Made by a program: the position numbers and the translations under genes. A stretch of 64,000 nucleotides of DNA from Prevotellaceae bacterium KH2P17 (lineage in GTDB: Bacteria; Bacteroidota; Bacteroidia; Bacteroidales; Bacteroidaceae). A model generated the notes under the pieces. It saw only the letters and a program-made list of their open reading frames with translations, made no database searches and was not told the origin of the DNA. Numbering within the stretch: position 1 is the first letter of the stretch; every line of letters starts with the position of its first letter. This document shows positions 8,563-17,967 of the stretch, one piece after another. The stretch spans positions 66,553-130,552 of the forward strand of contig FZRE01000007.1 of NCBI GenBank assembly GCA_900199655.1, written 5' to 3'.

Positions 8563-8622
8563 AATCCAATCAACGATTTTACGGTCACTTGGTGTTTTTC
8601 CACTTAAAAAAGAAAGGGAAAA

Positions 8623-9879
8623 ATGAGTTATTTGTTTTCTTCAGAATCGGTGTCCGAGGGACATCCTGACAAAGTATCCGACCAGATTTCAGACGCTATT
8701 CTCGACCAGTTCCTGGCCTACGACGAAGACGCACACTGTGCCGTAGAGACTTTCTGCACCACAGGGCAGGTGGTCATCATGGGCGAGGTGCGCTCTGCGG
8801 AGTACATAGACCTGCAGACGATAGCGCGCAACACCATCAAGAAGATAGGCTACACGAAGGCCGAATACCAGTTCGACGGCGACTCGTGCGGCATCCTGAC
8901 GGCCATACACGAGCAGAGCGACGACATAAACCGCGGCGTGAGCAGGGCCGAGGAGGACGAGCAGGGAGCCGGAGACCAGGGTATGATGTTCGGCTATGCC
9001 TGCAACGAGACCGAGAACTACATGCCCGTGTCGCTCTACTTGGCACATCTGCTCATGAGCACGCTGGCCGACATACGCCGCGAGGGCAGGCAGATGACCT
9101 ATCTGCGGCCCGACTCCAAGAGCCAGGTCACGATAGAATACAGCGACGACGGCATACCGCAGCGCATTGACACCATCGTGGTGAGCACGCAGCACGACGA
9201 GTTCATGGACGACGACGCGGCCATGCTGGCCCGCATACGCGAGGATGTAATCAACATCCTCATACCCCGCGTGAAGGCACAACTGGGCAGCAAGGTGCTT
9301 GACCTGTTCAACGACCGCATCAAGTACTTTGTTAACCCAACGGGAAAGTTCGTTATCGGCGGCCCTCATGGCGACACCGGGCTCACCGGACGCAAGATTA
9401 TTGTAGACACGTACGGCGGCAAAGGCGCCCACGGCGGCGGCGCCTTCTCCGGCAAAGACCCCTCTAAGGTCGACCGCTCGGCTGCTTACGCGGCCCGCTA
9501 CATAGCCAAGAACATGGTTGCTGCCGGCGTGGCCGACGAAATGTTGGTGCAGTTGGCCTACGCCATCGGCGTGGCCGAGCCCGTGAGCATTTACGTGAAC
9601 ACCTACGGACGCAGCCATGTGGCCCTGAGCGACGGCGAGATTGCGCAGCGCATCATGCGCATGTTCGACCTCAGACCGCATGCCATCGAGCGTACACTCA
9701 AGCTCCGGCAGCCCATCTATCTGGAGACCGCGGCCTACGGACACATGGGTCGCAGGAACGAGTGGAAGCAAAAGACCTTCACCAGCAGGTATCACGAGAC
9801 CAAGGTAATGGACGTGGAGCTCTTTACATGGGAGAAGCTGGACCGCGTGAACGACATCAGAAAGGAGTTCGGACTGTAA
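8623..9879 (+). CDS. metK: S-adenosylmethionine synthetase
   Basis: Makes SAM from methionine and ATP. The 418-residue protein opens with [20 protein letters not shown], which carries the ATP-site histidine and catalytic aspartate. It also has [41 protein letters not shown] and the P-loop-like [16 protein letters not shown]. All are diagnostic of MetK; the length is slightly above E. coli's, as usual for Bacteroidota. Purine-rich AGAAAGGGAAAA precedes the ATG. It is the first gene of a six-gene run with minimal gaps, downstream of a probable SAM-II riboswitch, so SAM feedback may extend beyond metK. Confidence 0.97.
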   Translation: MSYLFSSESVSEGHPDKVSDQISDAILDQFLAYDEDAHCAVETFCTTGQVVIMGEVRSAEYIDLQTIARNTIKKIGYTKAEYQFDGDSCGILTAIHEQSDDINRGVSRAEEDEQGAGDQGMMFGYACNETENYMPVSLYLAHLLMSTLADIRREGRQMTYLRPDSKSQVTIEYSDDGIPQRIDTIVVSTQHDEFMDDDAAMLARIREDVINILIPRVKAQLGSKVLDLFNDRIKYFVNPTGKFVIGGPHGDTGLTGRKIIVDTYGGKGAHGGGAFSGKDPSKVDRSAAYAARYIAKNMVAAGVADEMLVQLAYAIGVAEPVSIYVNTYGRSHVALSDGEIAQRIMRMFDLRPHAIERTLKLRQPIYLETAAYGHMGRRNEWKQKTFTSRYHETKVMDVELFTWEKLDRVNDIRKEFGL

Positions 9880-10896
9880 ATGCAGGCAGGCGACACCATA
9901 CAGGTACAGGGCGCCGCAGCCGGCACACAGCCGGCGGCACGCCACCTTCGCCACCAGCCAACGCCACGTGAGGTGCTGAGCTGGCTGCCCCGCAGCGCCA
10001 CGCCCGCACAGATGGACTCCGCCATCAGGCAGCACATCAAGCCCTCTCCCATACACTGGAGCTCGCGCCCCGACACGCTCCACCTGCCCGGACACCAGCC
10101 CGGCAAGAGCCTGCTCAACGCTCCGCTGCCCAAATACTACAAGGAGTCGTTCTTCTCGGGCGACTCTCTCTTCCACCCCGAGCTCACGGGAGGCCGCATG
10201 GGTGTGGCAGGCGACCCCGTTCCCTATACGGTGGCGGGCGACAACCTGATAACGGGCATCCTGATAGCCAGCTTCATACTAGCCGCGGTAGCCTTCTCGC
10301 AGTCGCGCAGGTTCATCGCCCGGCAGGCCAAGAACTTCTTTTACGTGCCCCGGAGCGGCACTACCGTCATCACAGAGACATCCGGCGAGCTGCGCTTTCA
10401 GCTCTTTCTGGTGCTCCAAACCTGCCTCATGCTGGCCCTGGGGTTCTTTTTCTACACCAAGGAGACGGTGAGCGACGTCTTCATCATCGGGCAGTACCAG
10501 GTCATAGGGCTGTATACAGGGGTGATAGCGGTCTATTTCCTGCTCAAGGCAGCAGCCTACTCGTTCACCGACTGGGTGTTCTTTGGCGGCAAAAAAAATG
10601 AACAATGGATAAAAGCCTACCTCTTCATTATCTCCATGGAGGGCGTATTGCTGTTTCCCTTGGTGCTGCTGCAGGCGTTCTTCGCCCTCCCCATGAATAC
10701 TGCTGCCATCATGGCAGTGGCTATAGTGGTTTTGTTTAAATTGTTGTCGCTTTACAAGACTTACCTTATCTTTTTCCGGAAAAAAGGTGCCTTTATGCAA
10801 ATATTTTTGTACTTTTGTGCGCTCGAAGTCGTTCCTTTACTCTCCCTGTGGGGAGCGTTGGTAACGATTAACGGTTATTTGAAGATAAATTTTTAG
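9880..10896 (+). CDS. DUF4271 membrane protein
   Basis: A 338-residue protein whose ATG directly abuts the metK stop codon. The first 125 residues are soluble and proline-rich. About six hydrophobic segments follow (near 128-145, 172-190, 200-222, 248-270, 278-298, 305-330). It resembles the DUF4271 family, which in Bacteroidota commonly sits immediately before hemD, as here. The function is unknown. A TACTTTTG match at 10810-10817 inside the 3' end could be an internal promoter for hemD. Confidence 0.85.
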   Translation: MQAGDTIQVQGAAAGTQPAARHLRHQPTPREVLSWLPRSATPAQMDSAIRQHIKPSPIHWSSRPDTLHLPGHQPGKSLLNAPLPKYYKESFFSGDSLFHPELTGGRMGVAGDPVPYTVAGDNLITGILIASFILAAVAFSQSRRFIARQAKNFFYVPRSGTTVITETSGELRFQLFLVLQTCLMLALGFFFYTKETVSDVFIIGQYQVIGLYTGVIAVYFLLKAAAYSFTDWVFFGGKKNEQWIKAYLFIISMEGVLLFPLVLLQAFFALPMNTAAIMAVAIVVLFKLLSLYKTYLIFFRKKGAFMQIFLYFCALEVVPLLSLWGALVTINGYLKINF

Positions 10897-10906
10897 GACA
10901 CTGATA

Positions 10907-11650
10907 ATGAAGAAGATTTTAGTATCACAGCCCCAACCCACCAGTGAGAAGTCTCCGTATTACGATATCGAGAAAGAGTTCGGCGTACAATGCGTGTTCC
11001 GGCCCTTTTTCAAGGTTGAGGGGCTCTCGGCGAAAGAGTTCCGCCAGCAGAAAGTGAGCATACTCGACCACACTGCAGTTGTGTTCACGTCGCGCCATGC
11101 CATTGATAACTTCTTCAATCTGGCCAAGGAGATGCGCCTCACCATTCCCGAGGACATGAAGTACTTCTGCGTGATAGAGACCATAGCACTGTACATCCAG
11201 AAGTACGTTCAGTACCGCAAGCGCAAGGTCTTCTTCGGTACGACGGGCAAGATGCAGGATCTCATCCCCACGATGGTGAAGCACAAGACCGAGAAATACC
11301 TCGTTCCGCAGAGCAGCGTGCACAATGACGACATCAAGGAAATGCTCGACGCCAAGAAGCTACAGCACACGGAGTGCGTGATGTACCGCACGGTGAGCAA
11401 CGACTTCAGCGACGATGAGAAGGCAAACTTCGACTACGACATGCTCATCTTCTTCAGTCCTACGGGCGTGAATGCGCTGCTCAAGAACTTCCCCGACTTC
11501 AAGCAGGGCGACATCAAGATAGGAGCTTTCGGCCCGGCAACCAGCAAGACGGTCAGAGACTTGGGTCTGCGCCTCGACTTCGAGGCACCCTCGCAGGAGT
11601 TCCCGTCAATGACCAGCGCGCTGAAAGATTATCTGAAGAAGCACAAGTAA
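10907..11650 (+). CDS. hemD: Uroporphyrinogen-III synthase
   Basis: A 247-residue, two-domain HemD fold protein expected to cyclise hydroxymethylbilane to uroporphyrinogen III. The start KKILVSQPQPTSEKSPYYDI, the VVFTSRHAIDNFF strand-helix, and the C-terminal FFSPTGVNALLKNFP and IGAFGPATSKTVRDLG motifs are typical of this divergent family in Bacteroidota. It follows DUF4271 by 10 bp and precedes rnpA by 9 bp. No other heme genes are nearby, so the enzyme is assigned by family resemblance. Confidence 0.88.
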   Translation: MKKILVSQPQPTSEKSPYYDIEKEFGVQCVFRPFFKVEGLSAKEFRQQKVSILDHTAVVFTSRHAIDNFFNLAKEMRLTIPEDMKYFCVIETIALYIQKYVQYRKRKVFFGTTGKMQDLIPTMVKHKTEKYLVPQSSVHNDDIKEMLDAKKLQHTECVMYRTVSNDFSDDEKANFDYDMLIFFSPTGVNALLKNFPDFKQGDIKIGAFGPATSKTVRDLGLRLDFEAPSQEFPSMTSALKDYLKKHK

Positions 11651-11659
11651 ACCGATACG

Positions 11660-12061
11660 ATGGCTGCATCCGGAGCTTTCACGCTTGGCAAAGAGGAGCG
11701 GCTGTGCAGCAGGATGCTCATAGACAGGCTCTTCAAGGGTAGCGGCAGCCGCTCGCTGTCGGCCTATCCGCTGCGTGCCGTGTACATGCAGATAGAGTCT
11801 GACGGACAAGGGCCGCAGGTGCAGATGCTCGTCAGCGTTCCCAAGAAGTGCTTCAAGCGGGCCGTGAAGCGCAACCGCGTGAAGCGACAGGTGCGCGAAG
11901 CCTTCCGCAAGAACAAGCAGAAGCTCACAGAACGCATGGCATCCACCACAGACAAGGCCGTAGTAGTGGCTTTCATCTGGCTCGACGGCAAGTTGTACAG
12001 CTCGGCATCGGTAGAGGCGCAGGTATGCAATCTGCTGGAGCGAATGGGCGAGCGCCTATGA
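11660..12061 (+). CDS. rnpA: Ribonuclease P protein component
   Basis: A 133-residue basic protein subunit of RNase P, which assists the RNA subunit in 5' maturation of tRNA precursors. The conserved RNR motif is seen as [19 protein letters not shown], preceded by LVSVPKKC. The N-terminal [12 protein letters not shown] resembles the family start. It overlaps yidD by 4 bp (ATGA). The usual rpmH neighbour is absent, which is common in Bacteroidota. Confidence 0.95.
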   Translation: MAASGAFTLGKEERLCSRMLIDRLFKGSGSRSLSAYPLRAVYMQIESDGQGPQVQMLVSVPKKCFKRAVKRNRVKRQVREAFRKNKQKLTERMASTTDKAVVVAFIWLDGKLYSSASVEAQVCNLLERMGERL

Positions 12062-12360
12062 AAACCCTGCACAGTATCGGTCGCGGTCTGCTGTGGGCAT
12101 GGCGCTGGTTGGTTCATGCCCTGTCGTGGCTGCTCATCTTGCCCATCCTGTTCTACCAGCACTTTATCACCCCCTACACACCTTCCTCCTGCCGGTTCAC
12201 CCCTACTTGCTCGGAGTACGCACGCCAGGCCATCCTCAAACGCGGCCCTGTGGTGGGCCTGCTGCTGGCCATTTGGCGAATACTGCGGTGCAACCCGTGG
12301 GGCGGGAGCGGCTATGACCCCGTACCGGAGAAGCGCAGCAGGAAAGCCAAACACCCCTGA
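12058..12360 (+). CDS. yidD: Membrane protein insertion efficiency factor YidD
   Basis: A 100-residue protein with an amphipathic or hydrophobic N-terminus ([20 protein letters not shown]) and the family signature [16 protein letters not shown], then [14 protein letters not shown]. It is linked to YidC-dependent membrane protein insertion and is typically translationally coupled to rnpA, as here. Confidence 0.95.
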   Translation: MKTLHSIGRGLLWAWRWLVHALSWLLILPILFYQHFITPYTPSSCRFTPTCSEYARQAILKRGPVVGLLLAIWRILRCNPWGGSGYDPVPEKRSRKAKHP

Positions 12361-12399
12361 AAACAAGAACCCGACAATACAATCACAACGAAAAAAGAT

Positions 12400-13698
12400 A
12401 TGAAGAACTTTGTAGAAGAACTGAAATGGCGCGGCATGCTGGCGCAGATAATGCCCGGAACAGAGGAGTTACTGCAGAAGGAAATGGTCTCCGCATACCT
12501 CGGAACCGACCCTACGGCCGACTCCCTGCACATCGGCCACCTGTGCGGCATCATGATGCTGCGCCATCTGCAGCGGTGTGGGCACAAGCCCTATCTGCTC
12601 GTGGGCGGCGCCACCGGAATGATAGGCGACCCTTCGGGCAAAAGTCAGGAGCGCAATCTCCTCGACACCGAGACCCTCTACCACAACCAGGAAGCCATCA
12701 AGGCACAAGCAGCCAGGTTCCTCGACTTCGACGGCAGCGAACCCAACAAGGCCGAGCTGGTGAACAACTACGACTGGATGAAGGACTTCACCTTCCTCGA
12801 CTTCGCTCGCGAAGTGGGCAAGCACATCACCGTTAACTACATGATGGCCAAGGACAGCGTGCAGAAGCGCCTCAACGGCGAGGCCCGCGACGGCCTCTCC
12901 TTTACCGAGTTCACCTACCAGCTGCTGCAGGGATACGACTTCCTGCACCTCTACCAGACACTGGGCGTGAAGCTGCAGCTGGGCGGAAACGACCAGTGGG
13001 GCAACATGACCACCGGCACCGAGCTCATCCGCCGCACGCTGGGACAGGACGCCGAGGCCTTCTGTCTCACCTGCCCGCTCATCACCAAGGCCGACGGCAA
13101 GAAGTTCGGAAAGACCGAGAGCGGCAACGTATGGCTCGACCGCAACCGCACCACGCCCTACGCCTTCTACCAGTTCTGGCTCAATGTGAGTGATGACGAC
13201 GCCGAGAGGTACATCAAGATATTCACTTCTCTCGACAAGCCGACCATCGACTCGCTTGTAGCAGAGCACCGAGAGGACCCCGGACGCCGCGTGTTGCAGA
13301 AGCGGCTGGCCGAAGAAGTTACCACGATGGTGCACTCGCAGGCCGACCTCGACATGGCCATAGCAGCCAGCAACATCCTCTTCGGCAAAGCCACAAGGGA
13401 GAGCCTGGCCAGCCTCGACGAGGCCACTCTTAACGACGTGTTCAAGGATGTGCCCCACTACACGCTCGACAAAGCCCTGCTCGGCGGCCCCGCTGTCGAC
13501 CTCTTCTGCCAGGACAACATGCAGATATTCCCCAGCAAGAGCGAGATGCGCAAGCTTGTTAAGGGCGGCGGCGTGTCGCTCAACAAAGAGAAAGTAACGG
13601 CGTTCGACCAACCCGTAACCGCTTCCGACCTCATCGACGGCAAGTACCTGCTCGTACAGAAAGGCAAGAAGAACTACTTCCTCCTCACGGTTAAGTAG
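12400..13698 (+). CDS. tyrS: Tyrosyl-tRNA synthetase
   Basis: A 432-residue class I aminoacyl-tRNA synthetase. The HIGH motif is HIGHLCG near residue 46. [20 protein letters not shown] and QWGN are the tyrosine-site segments, and the KMSKS-like loop is KFGKTES near residue 235. A C-terminal S4 RNA-binding domain spans about 360-432 ([15 protein letters not shown]). It lies 39 bp after yidD and is the last gene of the metK run. Confidence 0.97.
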   Translation: MKNFVEELKWRGMLAQIMPGTEELLQKEMVSAYLGTDPTADSLHIGHLCGIMMLRHLQRCGHKPYLLVGGATGMIGDPSGKSQERNLLDTETLYHNQEAIKAQAARFLDFDGSEPNKAELVNNYDWMKDFTFLDFAREVGKHITVNYMMAKDSVQKRLNGEARDGLSFTEFTYQLLQGYDFLHLYQTLGVKLQLGGNDQWGNMTTGTELIRRTLGQDAEAFCLTCPLITKADGKKFGKTESGNVWLDRNRTTPYAFYQFWLNVSDDDAERYIKIFTSLDKPTIDSLVAEHREDPGRRVLQKRLAEEVTTMVHSQADLDMAIAASNILFGKATRESLASLDEATLNDVFKDVPHYTLDKALLGGPAVDLFCQDNMQIFPSKSEMRKLVKGGGVSLNKEKVTAFDQPVTASDLIDGKYLLVQKGKKNYFLLTVK

Positions 13699-13804
13699 CA
13701 GCACGGCGGCAGCAGCCCCGCAGGGAGCCTTTAGGGCGGCCTGTCTTTTTGCCTGCGCGAGCGCAAATAATGGGCAAAAATTTGGCCGACACGCAAAAAA
13801 GCAG

Positions 13805-13812
13805 TATCTTTG
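13805..13812 (+). promoter_or_regulatory. TATCTTTG promoter of tRNA-Gln
   Basis: TATCTTTGCAACC ends about 12 bp before the mature tRNA, so the transcript has a very short 5' leader. Confidence 0.7.
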
Positions 13813-13824
13813 CAACCGCTTCCT

Positions 13825-13895
13825 TGTCCTATGGTGTAATGGTAGCACTACAGTTTTTGGTTCTGTCAGTGGTGGTTCGAATCCGCCTGGGACAA
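13825..13895 (+). tRNA. tRNA-Gln (anticodon UUG)
   Basis: The acceptor stem TGTCCTA pairs with TGGGACA, the D-arm contains GGTGTAATGGTAGC, the anticodon loop TTTTGGT gives UUG, and the T-arm is GTGGTTCGAATCCGC. CCA is not encoded. A terminator follows 8 bp later. Confidence 0.95.
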
Positions 13896-13902
13896 CAGAA
13901 AA

Positions 13903-13939
13903 GCGCATGTTATCGGAGTTCCGACAACATGCGTTTTTT
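13903..13939 (+). terminator. Rho-independent terminator after tRNA-Gln
   Basis: A 13-bp stem CGCATGTTATCGG/CCGACAACATGCG with a 4-nt loop (AGTT), followed by TTTTTT. Confidence 0.93.
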
Positions 13940-14045
13940 GTTTCAAAAGCAAAAACCACCACAAAATCGCTCGGAACCGGCAACCTGATGCTGCGGCAAA
14001 CACGAAAATTATGGGCAGAAGTTTTGTGTTCTGAAAATTTACAAT

Positions 14046-14053
14046 TACCTTTG
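14046..14053 (+). promoter_or_regulatory. TACCTTTG promoter of tRNA-Arg
   Basis: TACCTTTGCATACGG lies 10 bp before the mature 5' end of the tRNA. Confidence 0.7.
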
Positions 14054-14063
14054 CATACGGTTC

Positions 14064-14135
14064 GGTCCCGTAGTTAAATGGATAGAACGGAGGTTTCCTA
14101 AACCTTTGATCCGAGTTCGATTCTCGGCGGGATCA
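14064..14135 (+). tRNA. tRNA-Arg (anticodon CCU)
   Basis: The acceptor GGTCCCG pairs with CGGGATC, the D-arm is TAGTTAAATGGATAGAAC, the anticodon arm GAGGT-TTCCTAA-ACCTT gives CCU (reads AGG), and the T-arm is CGAGTTCGATTCTCG. CCA is not encoded. Confidence 0.95.
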
Positions 14136-14197
14136 CCCGATGAGAAACGGCAGCAGCCCGTTTCACTACCTTTTGTAAACACTAAACACAGGATACC

Positions 14198-14992
14198 ATG
14201 TTAGGAGCAATCATAGGAGACATTATCGGTTCGCGCTTTGAGTTTGACGAAACGCCGGCCGAGGGCTTTGAACTGTTCGGCCAGCACTGCTCTTACACCG
14301 ACGACACCATCTGTACCGTCGCCATTGCCGACGCCATACTCAACGGCCGCAGCTACAAGGAAGCCCTGCTCGACTGGTGCCGCCGCTACCCCGAACCTAT
14401 GGGAGCCTACGGCAGCATGTTCCAGCAGTGGATACATTCGGCCAACCCCCAGCCTTACAACTCGTACGGCAACGGCTCTGCCATGCGCGTAAGCGCGGTG
14501 GGATGGCTGTTCGACGACTATCACGACGTGATGCGCGAGGCCCGTAACTCGGCCATCGTAAGCCACGGACACCGCGAGGGCATCAAGGGCGCCCAGTGCG
14601 TGGCAACGCTCATCTACTGGCTGCGCACCGTGCGCATAACCAAGAACGAGGTGGAACATGCAGTGAGGAAGAACTTCGGATACGAGATTCCGCCACTCCG
14701 CGACATCTACAAGATAGGCCACGAGGGCCACTTCGACGGCATCTGCCAGGAAACAGTGCCGTGGGCCATACGCTGCTTTCTGGACAGCCAGAACTTCGAG
14801 GACGCCATCCGAACGGCCGTCATGGCACGCGGCGATACCGACACCAAGGCCGCCATCTGCGGCAGCATAGCCGAAGCCTACTACGAAGTACCCGAGGAGA
14901 TGATAGAACGCGTGTACGACTACCTGCCCGACGACATGCTGCAAGTTATCGAGCAGTTCTACACCCGCATACAGACCGACATCAAAGGCTGA
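14198..14992 (+). CDS. ADP-ribosylglycohydrolase (DraG/ARH family)
   Basis: A 264-residue hydrolase that removes ADP-ribose from protein or small-molecule acceptors and needs a binuclear magnesium centre. Metal-ligand motifs are visible: GDIIGSRFE at the N-terminus, SYTDDT near residue 29, and MARGDTDTKAAICGSIAEAYY near 207-227. A YGNGSAMRV segment and SHGHREGIKGAQ are also typical. It stands alone after tRNA-Arg with a possible TACCTTTTG promoter about 20 bp upstream. No ADP-ribosyltransferase is adjacent, so its partner is unknown. Confidence 0.92.
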   Translation: MLGAIIGDIIGSRFEFDETPAEGFELFGQHCSYTDDTICTVAIADAILNGRSYKEALLDWCRRYPEPMGAYGSMFQQWIHSANPQPYNSYGNGSAMRVSAVGWLFDDYHDVMREARNSAIVSHGHREGIKGAQCVATLIYWLRTVRITKNEVEHAVRKNFGYEIPPLRDIYKIGHEGHFDGICQETVPWAIRCFLDSQNFEDAIRTAVMARGDTDTKAAICGSIAEAYYEVPEEMIERVYDYLPDDMLQVIEQFYTRIQTDIKG

Positions 14993-15028
14993 ACCATCAC
15001 TGCCTCCGCTTTGTACTTTCACCCACAC

Positions 15029-15066
15029 GAAAGGCGTGCAACCACTCTCCCGTTGCACGCCTTTCT
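15029..15066. terminator. Stem-loop between convergent genes
   Basis: A perfect 14-bp stem GAAAGGCGTGCAAC/GTTGCACGCCTTTC with a 9-nt loop, 36 bp after the ADP-ribosylglycohydrolase gene. The stem itself ends in TTTC and no longer T-run follows, so it is a probable but not classical terminator. Confidence 0.7.
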
Positions 15067-15129
15067 GCGTTCCATGTGCAGCTTCCAAGGGCTCCGGAGC
15101 TGTATGTTTCCTGCCGGTTGGCTGCTGTT

Positions 15130-15423
15130 TAGGAAAGACAGAGTAACAGAGTAATTTTTCTGCTGCTGTGGGGTTGCATGTTAGAAGAAATAGATAAGAA
15201 AAGAACAGTGAAGAGACAAACTGGTATCCTCCCCTTAGAAAGGGGAGGCGGAGGTGGGGATGAGCACATAGGAATAATTAAACAATCGCTGACTGAAATC
15301 ATCTCTTCCCTACCTCCTCTTTCCTATTGGAGGTGCTGAAGCTATGCTTCGGGAACTTTCGACACTTGTCGCACATGAATTTGACACTTGTCGCACAATC
15401 GTGCGACAGGTGTCGAAAGTTCC
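15130..15423. repeat. Repeat block: B (reverse), A(+), family C copy 2
   Basis: A reverse B element (GACAGAGTAACAGAGTAA) lies at 15130-15173, an A hairpin (+) at 15222-15265, and a family C palindrome at 15351-15423 with termini CTTTCGACACTTGTCGCAC and GCGACAGGTGTCGAAAG. The half-cassette order B-reverse then A(+) matches the loci at 41.2 and 57.0 kb. Nothing else is seen in this 505-bp gap. Confidence 0.88.
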
Positions 15424-15497
15424 GTCTCCATACAAAGACTCCCGCCATAGTCCGTCACGACCACAGCGGGAGCTTGTGTATTGAGATTTTAAGGAAA

Positions 15498-16607
15498 CTA
15501 CTTCCGGCTGAAGGCGAACGGCTGCATTTGCTTCATGGGTTTGGCGCCGGCGGCCTGCTCTTTGATGAGCACCGGGTAAGCTAACCGCAGCAGTGTGCTC
15601 TTGCGGCTCTTGGAGCTGAACACGTCGCTGTCAAACAAGGCAAGATAGAGGCCGCTCACGGTGTAGTTTGACCACGAGCCGTTGTCCTCGAACACGCCAA
15701 CGGTATAGCCGTCTACGTTCTGGAACTGGCAGTTATAGGTGTAATTCTTGGCCCAGGTAATGTACCCTTGCTCGGTGTCCCACAGGCATGCGCCCACGTT
15801 ATAGGTCACACTATCGTTTACTTCGTACGTTCCGAAGTTGGTGCCGCCGGCAAGCGTGAAGCTCAGTTTCGACGCATCGAACTGCACGGGGCACTTCCAG
15901 CCGAGCTTGGGGAACTCTATCCGCAGGTTGCCGGCGGTTCCTTTAAGCTCGGCATCCAGGTAAACAGCCTCGCCCGTTTCACCATCCTGGCCGGCCAGGC
16001 GATAGCTGCCGAGGATGTCTTTCAGCTCACCCTGCACCACGAGTACGGAGTCCTTGCGGTTCACACCGTTTATGTAGGCATAGCCACTGCGCACACTGCC
16101 CGTGGTGTTGGGCTGTGCGGAGAAGTGCAGACTGTCCTGGCTGAAGGTAACGGTGCACCAGTCGGGGCAGTCGATGGTGGGCGTGAAGCTGATGTTGGCA
16201 GCCACGCCGCTGCCCTTGCCGTTATCGTTGAGTGCCACCACATGGCCGCCCAGGCCGAAGCGCATGCCCGTTTGGGTGGCGGAGATGTGTACGGCGTTGT
16301 TGTTGCGGTCGGTTATGGTGACGTTGGAGTTACGCGACTCCATGCCCTCATAAGGTGCTACGGTAACGCTTACGGTGGTGTCGCTGCTCACGGTAACGGT
16401 GCACCAGGTCTCGCTGCTGGCGGCCGAAGTCACGCCGGAGGTGGCGGCCAGCACTACCGTACCGGTGCCTCCCTGGGCCGTGAAGTCGATGTCTGACTTG
16501 ATTATGCGGAGCTGCGAGACTGCTTCCGTGGCCTCATCGTCACTCGAACAGGCTGTGATGAGGAACATTGCCCCGAGGAGCAACCAGATGATATTTATCT
16601 TTTTCAT
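15498..16607 (-). CDS. BACON-like domain lipoprotein of a SusCD operon
   Basis: A 369-residue lipoprotein; the lipobox LITAC puts the acylated cysteine at residue 20, followed by SSDDEA. The N-terminal half has two Ig-like BACON-type repeats (for example GTGTVVLAATSGVTSAASS..WCTVTVSSDT, and a second around DCPDWCTVTFSQDSL). These domains occur in Bacteroidota surface proteins that bind glycans or peptides. The C-terminal half (about 190-369) is unrecognised and beta-rich. It is the last gene of the five-gene operon and may be a surface accessory binding protein. Confidence 0.8.
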   Translation of the reverse strand: MKKINIIWLLLGAMFLITACSSDDEATEAVSQLRIIKSDIDFTAQGGTGTVVLAATSGVTSAASSETWCTVTVSSDTTVSVTVAPYEGMESRNSNVTITDRNNNAVHISATQTGMRFGLGGHVVALNDNGKGSGVAANISFTPTIDCPDWCTVTFSQDSLHFSAQPNTTGSVRSGYAYINGVNRKDSVLVVQGELKDILGSYRLAGQDGETGEAVYLDAELKGTAGNLRIEFPKLGWKCPVQFDASKLSFTLAGGTNFGTYEVNDSVTYNVGACLWDTEQGYITWAKNYTYNCQFQNVDGYTVGVFEDNGSWSNYTVSGLYLALFDSDVFSSKSRKSTLLRLAYPVLIKEQAAGAKPMKQMQPFAFSRK

Positions 16608-16621
16608 AAGTCAACGGTTTT

Positions 16622-17947
16622 TTATTCTAACACAGAATTCAGGCGCAGGGTGAACCAAACGCCGGGATCCTTGATACTGGTAAACGTAACTTCCGACTTG
16701 GCAAAGCCGTCGTTGAACTTTGCCTGGTAGGGGCTGGCCGCGAGCACGGCCTGTACGAACGAATCGACGGCCGTCTTCGTGGAGCCATAGTAGCCATAGC
16801 CCTCGCCTAAACCGGTGAAAGAGAAGATGCCCTTGGCCTCGTCCTCTACCTTGATACCTATGCCGTAGTTGGCATTAGTGGGGAAATGATAGCCAAAGAA
16901 GTCGAACTCCCAGTAGAATGAAATTACGTTCTCAAAGCCATCATCGATGTCGGAATCCTCGGTAGAGGGACCTATGTAGGCATAGCGGAACTGGTAGGAG
17001 GAGGAGTAACTATTGGCTTTCCAGTACTTGGTGTACAGCTCGTCGCTCATGTCATGCCGTGTGGCAGTGGCCTGGAACATCCAGGGATACTTGGAGTGGA
17101 GGAACTGGTCGAGGGCCGAAGGCATGGGGATGACGGCTGTACCGTCGGTTGACTTCACGTTGCCGGTGGTCTCGTCGTAAACAAAATCTTGGTACTTGTG
17201 GCCGTTTACGGTAATGGGGCTGTAGAGGTGGAAGCCCTCTGTATCGTAAATGTAGGGCGTGGTGACTGCGGCGTTGTTGTTATCAACATCGGTGTAGGTA
17301 AACTGCTTGCTGTCGAAAGTGACGGGATACGACTTTCCGTCGACCAACATCTCCTGGCGTGGGGCAAAGGCTATGTTGATGTCTTGCTGCAACACCTTGC
17401 TGATATAGTCGTCGGAGCTGTCCTTGAGTTTCACCATCACCATGTTGTTGTCGTATTTCTTGCCGCGCAGGAAGATGGTATCCTCATCGGCGCTGGCCCG
17501 CATGAACACGAATTCATAGTCGCTCTCGTAGCCGTCAACGTCTTCGGAACCCTGCGGTTCGGAGAAGAAGTGGAAGATGGGGTTATAGGTGTCGAAGGTC
17601 AGGATGATGCTCTGCTCCGACTTCACTGAATACTTCGAGTTGACGATTGTGCCTGGATCCATTGCTTCACCGTCAGTACCGGTGAAGCTGAGTTCGCTTG
17701 CCATGGCCACGCTATCGGCAAAGAACTTGGCCGTGTACACGTAACCACCCATGGAACCGTCGCTGGGATAGAACTGCATAACCCACCCCTTGTCGCTGCT
17801 TTGCAGCAACTTGTGGTAGTAATCCACGCTCTTGTTCAGGCGCTGGGCTGCCGATTCGGGGAACAGGCTGTCTTCCTCGGACGTACACGAGGCAAGCCCC
17901 AACACGGCAACTGACAGCACTGCGATGAAATAATATATTCTTTTCAT
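16622..17947 (-). CDS. DUF4302 lipoprotein
   Basis: A 441-residue lipoprotein with lipobox GLASC (Cys21) and acidic EED after the cysteine. The segment QRLNKSVDYYHKLLQSSDKGW followed by MQFYPSDGSMGGY matches the start of the DUF4302 family, which travels with SusCD pairs and zinc metallohydrolase lipoproteins. It lies 20 bp after the metallohydrolase gene and 14 bp before the BACON-like gene, so all are probably cotranscribed. The role is unknown; a surface-exposed partner of the receptor is an inference. Confidence 0.85.
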   Translation of the reverse strand: MKRIYYFIAVLSVAVLGLASCTSEEDSLFPESAAQRLNKSVDYYHKLLQSSDKGWVMQFYPSDGSMGGYVYTAKFFADSVAMASELSFTGTDGEAMDPGTIVNSKYSVKSEQSIILTFDTYNPIFHFFSEPQGSEDVDGYESDYEFVFMRASADEDTIFLRGKKYDNNMVMVKLKDSSDDYISKVLQQDINIAFAPRQEMLVDGKSYPVTFDSKQFTYTDVDNNNAAVTTPYIYDTEGFHLYSPITVNGHKYQDFVYDETTGNVKSTDGTAVIPMPSALDQFLHSKYPWMFQATATRHDMSDELYTKYWKANSYSSSYQFRYAYIGPSTEDSDIDDGFENVISFYWEFDFFGYHFPTNANYGIGIKVEDEAKGIFSFTGLGEGYGYYGSTKTAVDSFVQAVLAASPYQAKFNDGFAKSEVTFTSIKDPGVWFTLRLNSVLE

Positions 17948-17967
17948 ATTCTAATCTAAACTTGTTG

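Noticed and set aside
10810..10817. A definite hemD promoter (TACTTTTG) inside the DUF4271 gene
   Set aside because: The motif is short and lies in coding sequence where it encodes hydrophobic residues, so it is only a candidate and is not listed as a feature.
15557..15584. Plus-strand small ORF at 15327-15584
   Set aside because: It consists mostly of family C repeat sequence and antisense of the BACON-like gene, with no coding signal.
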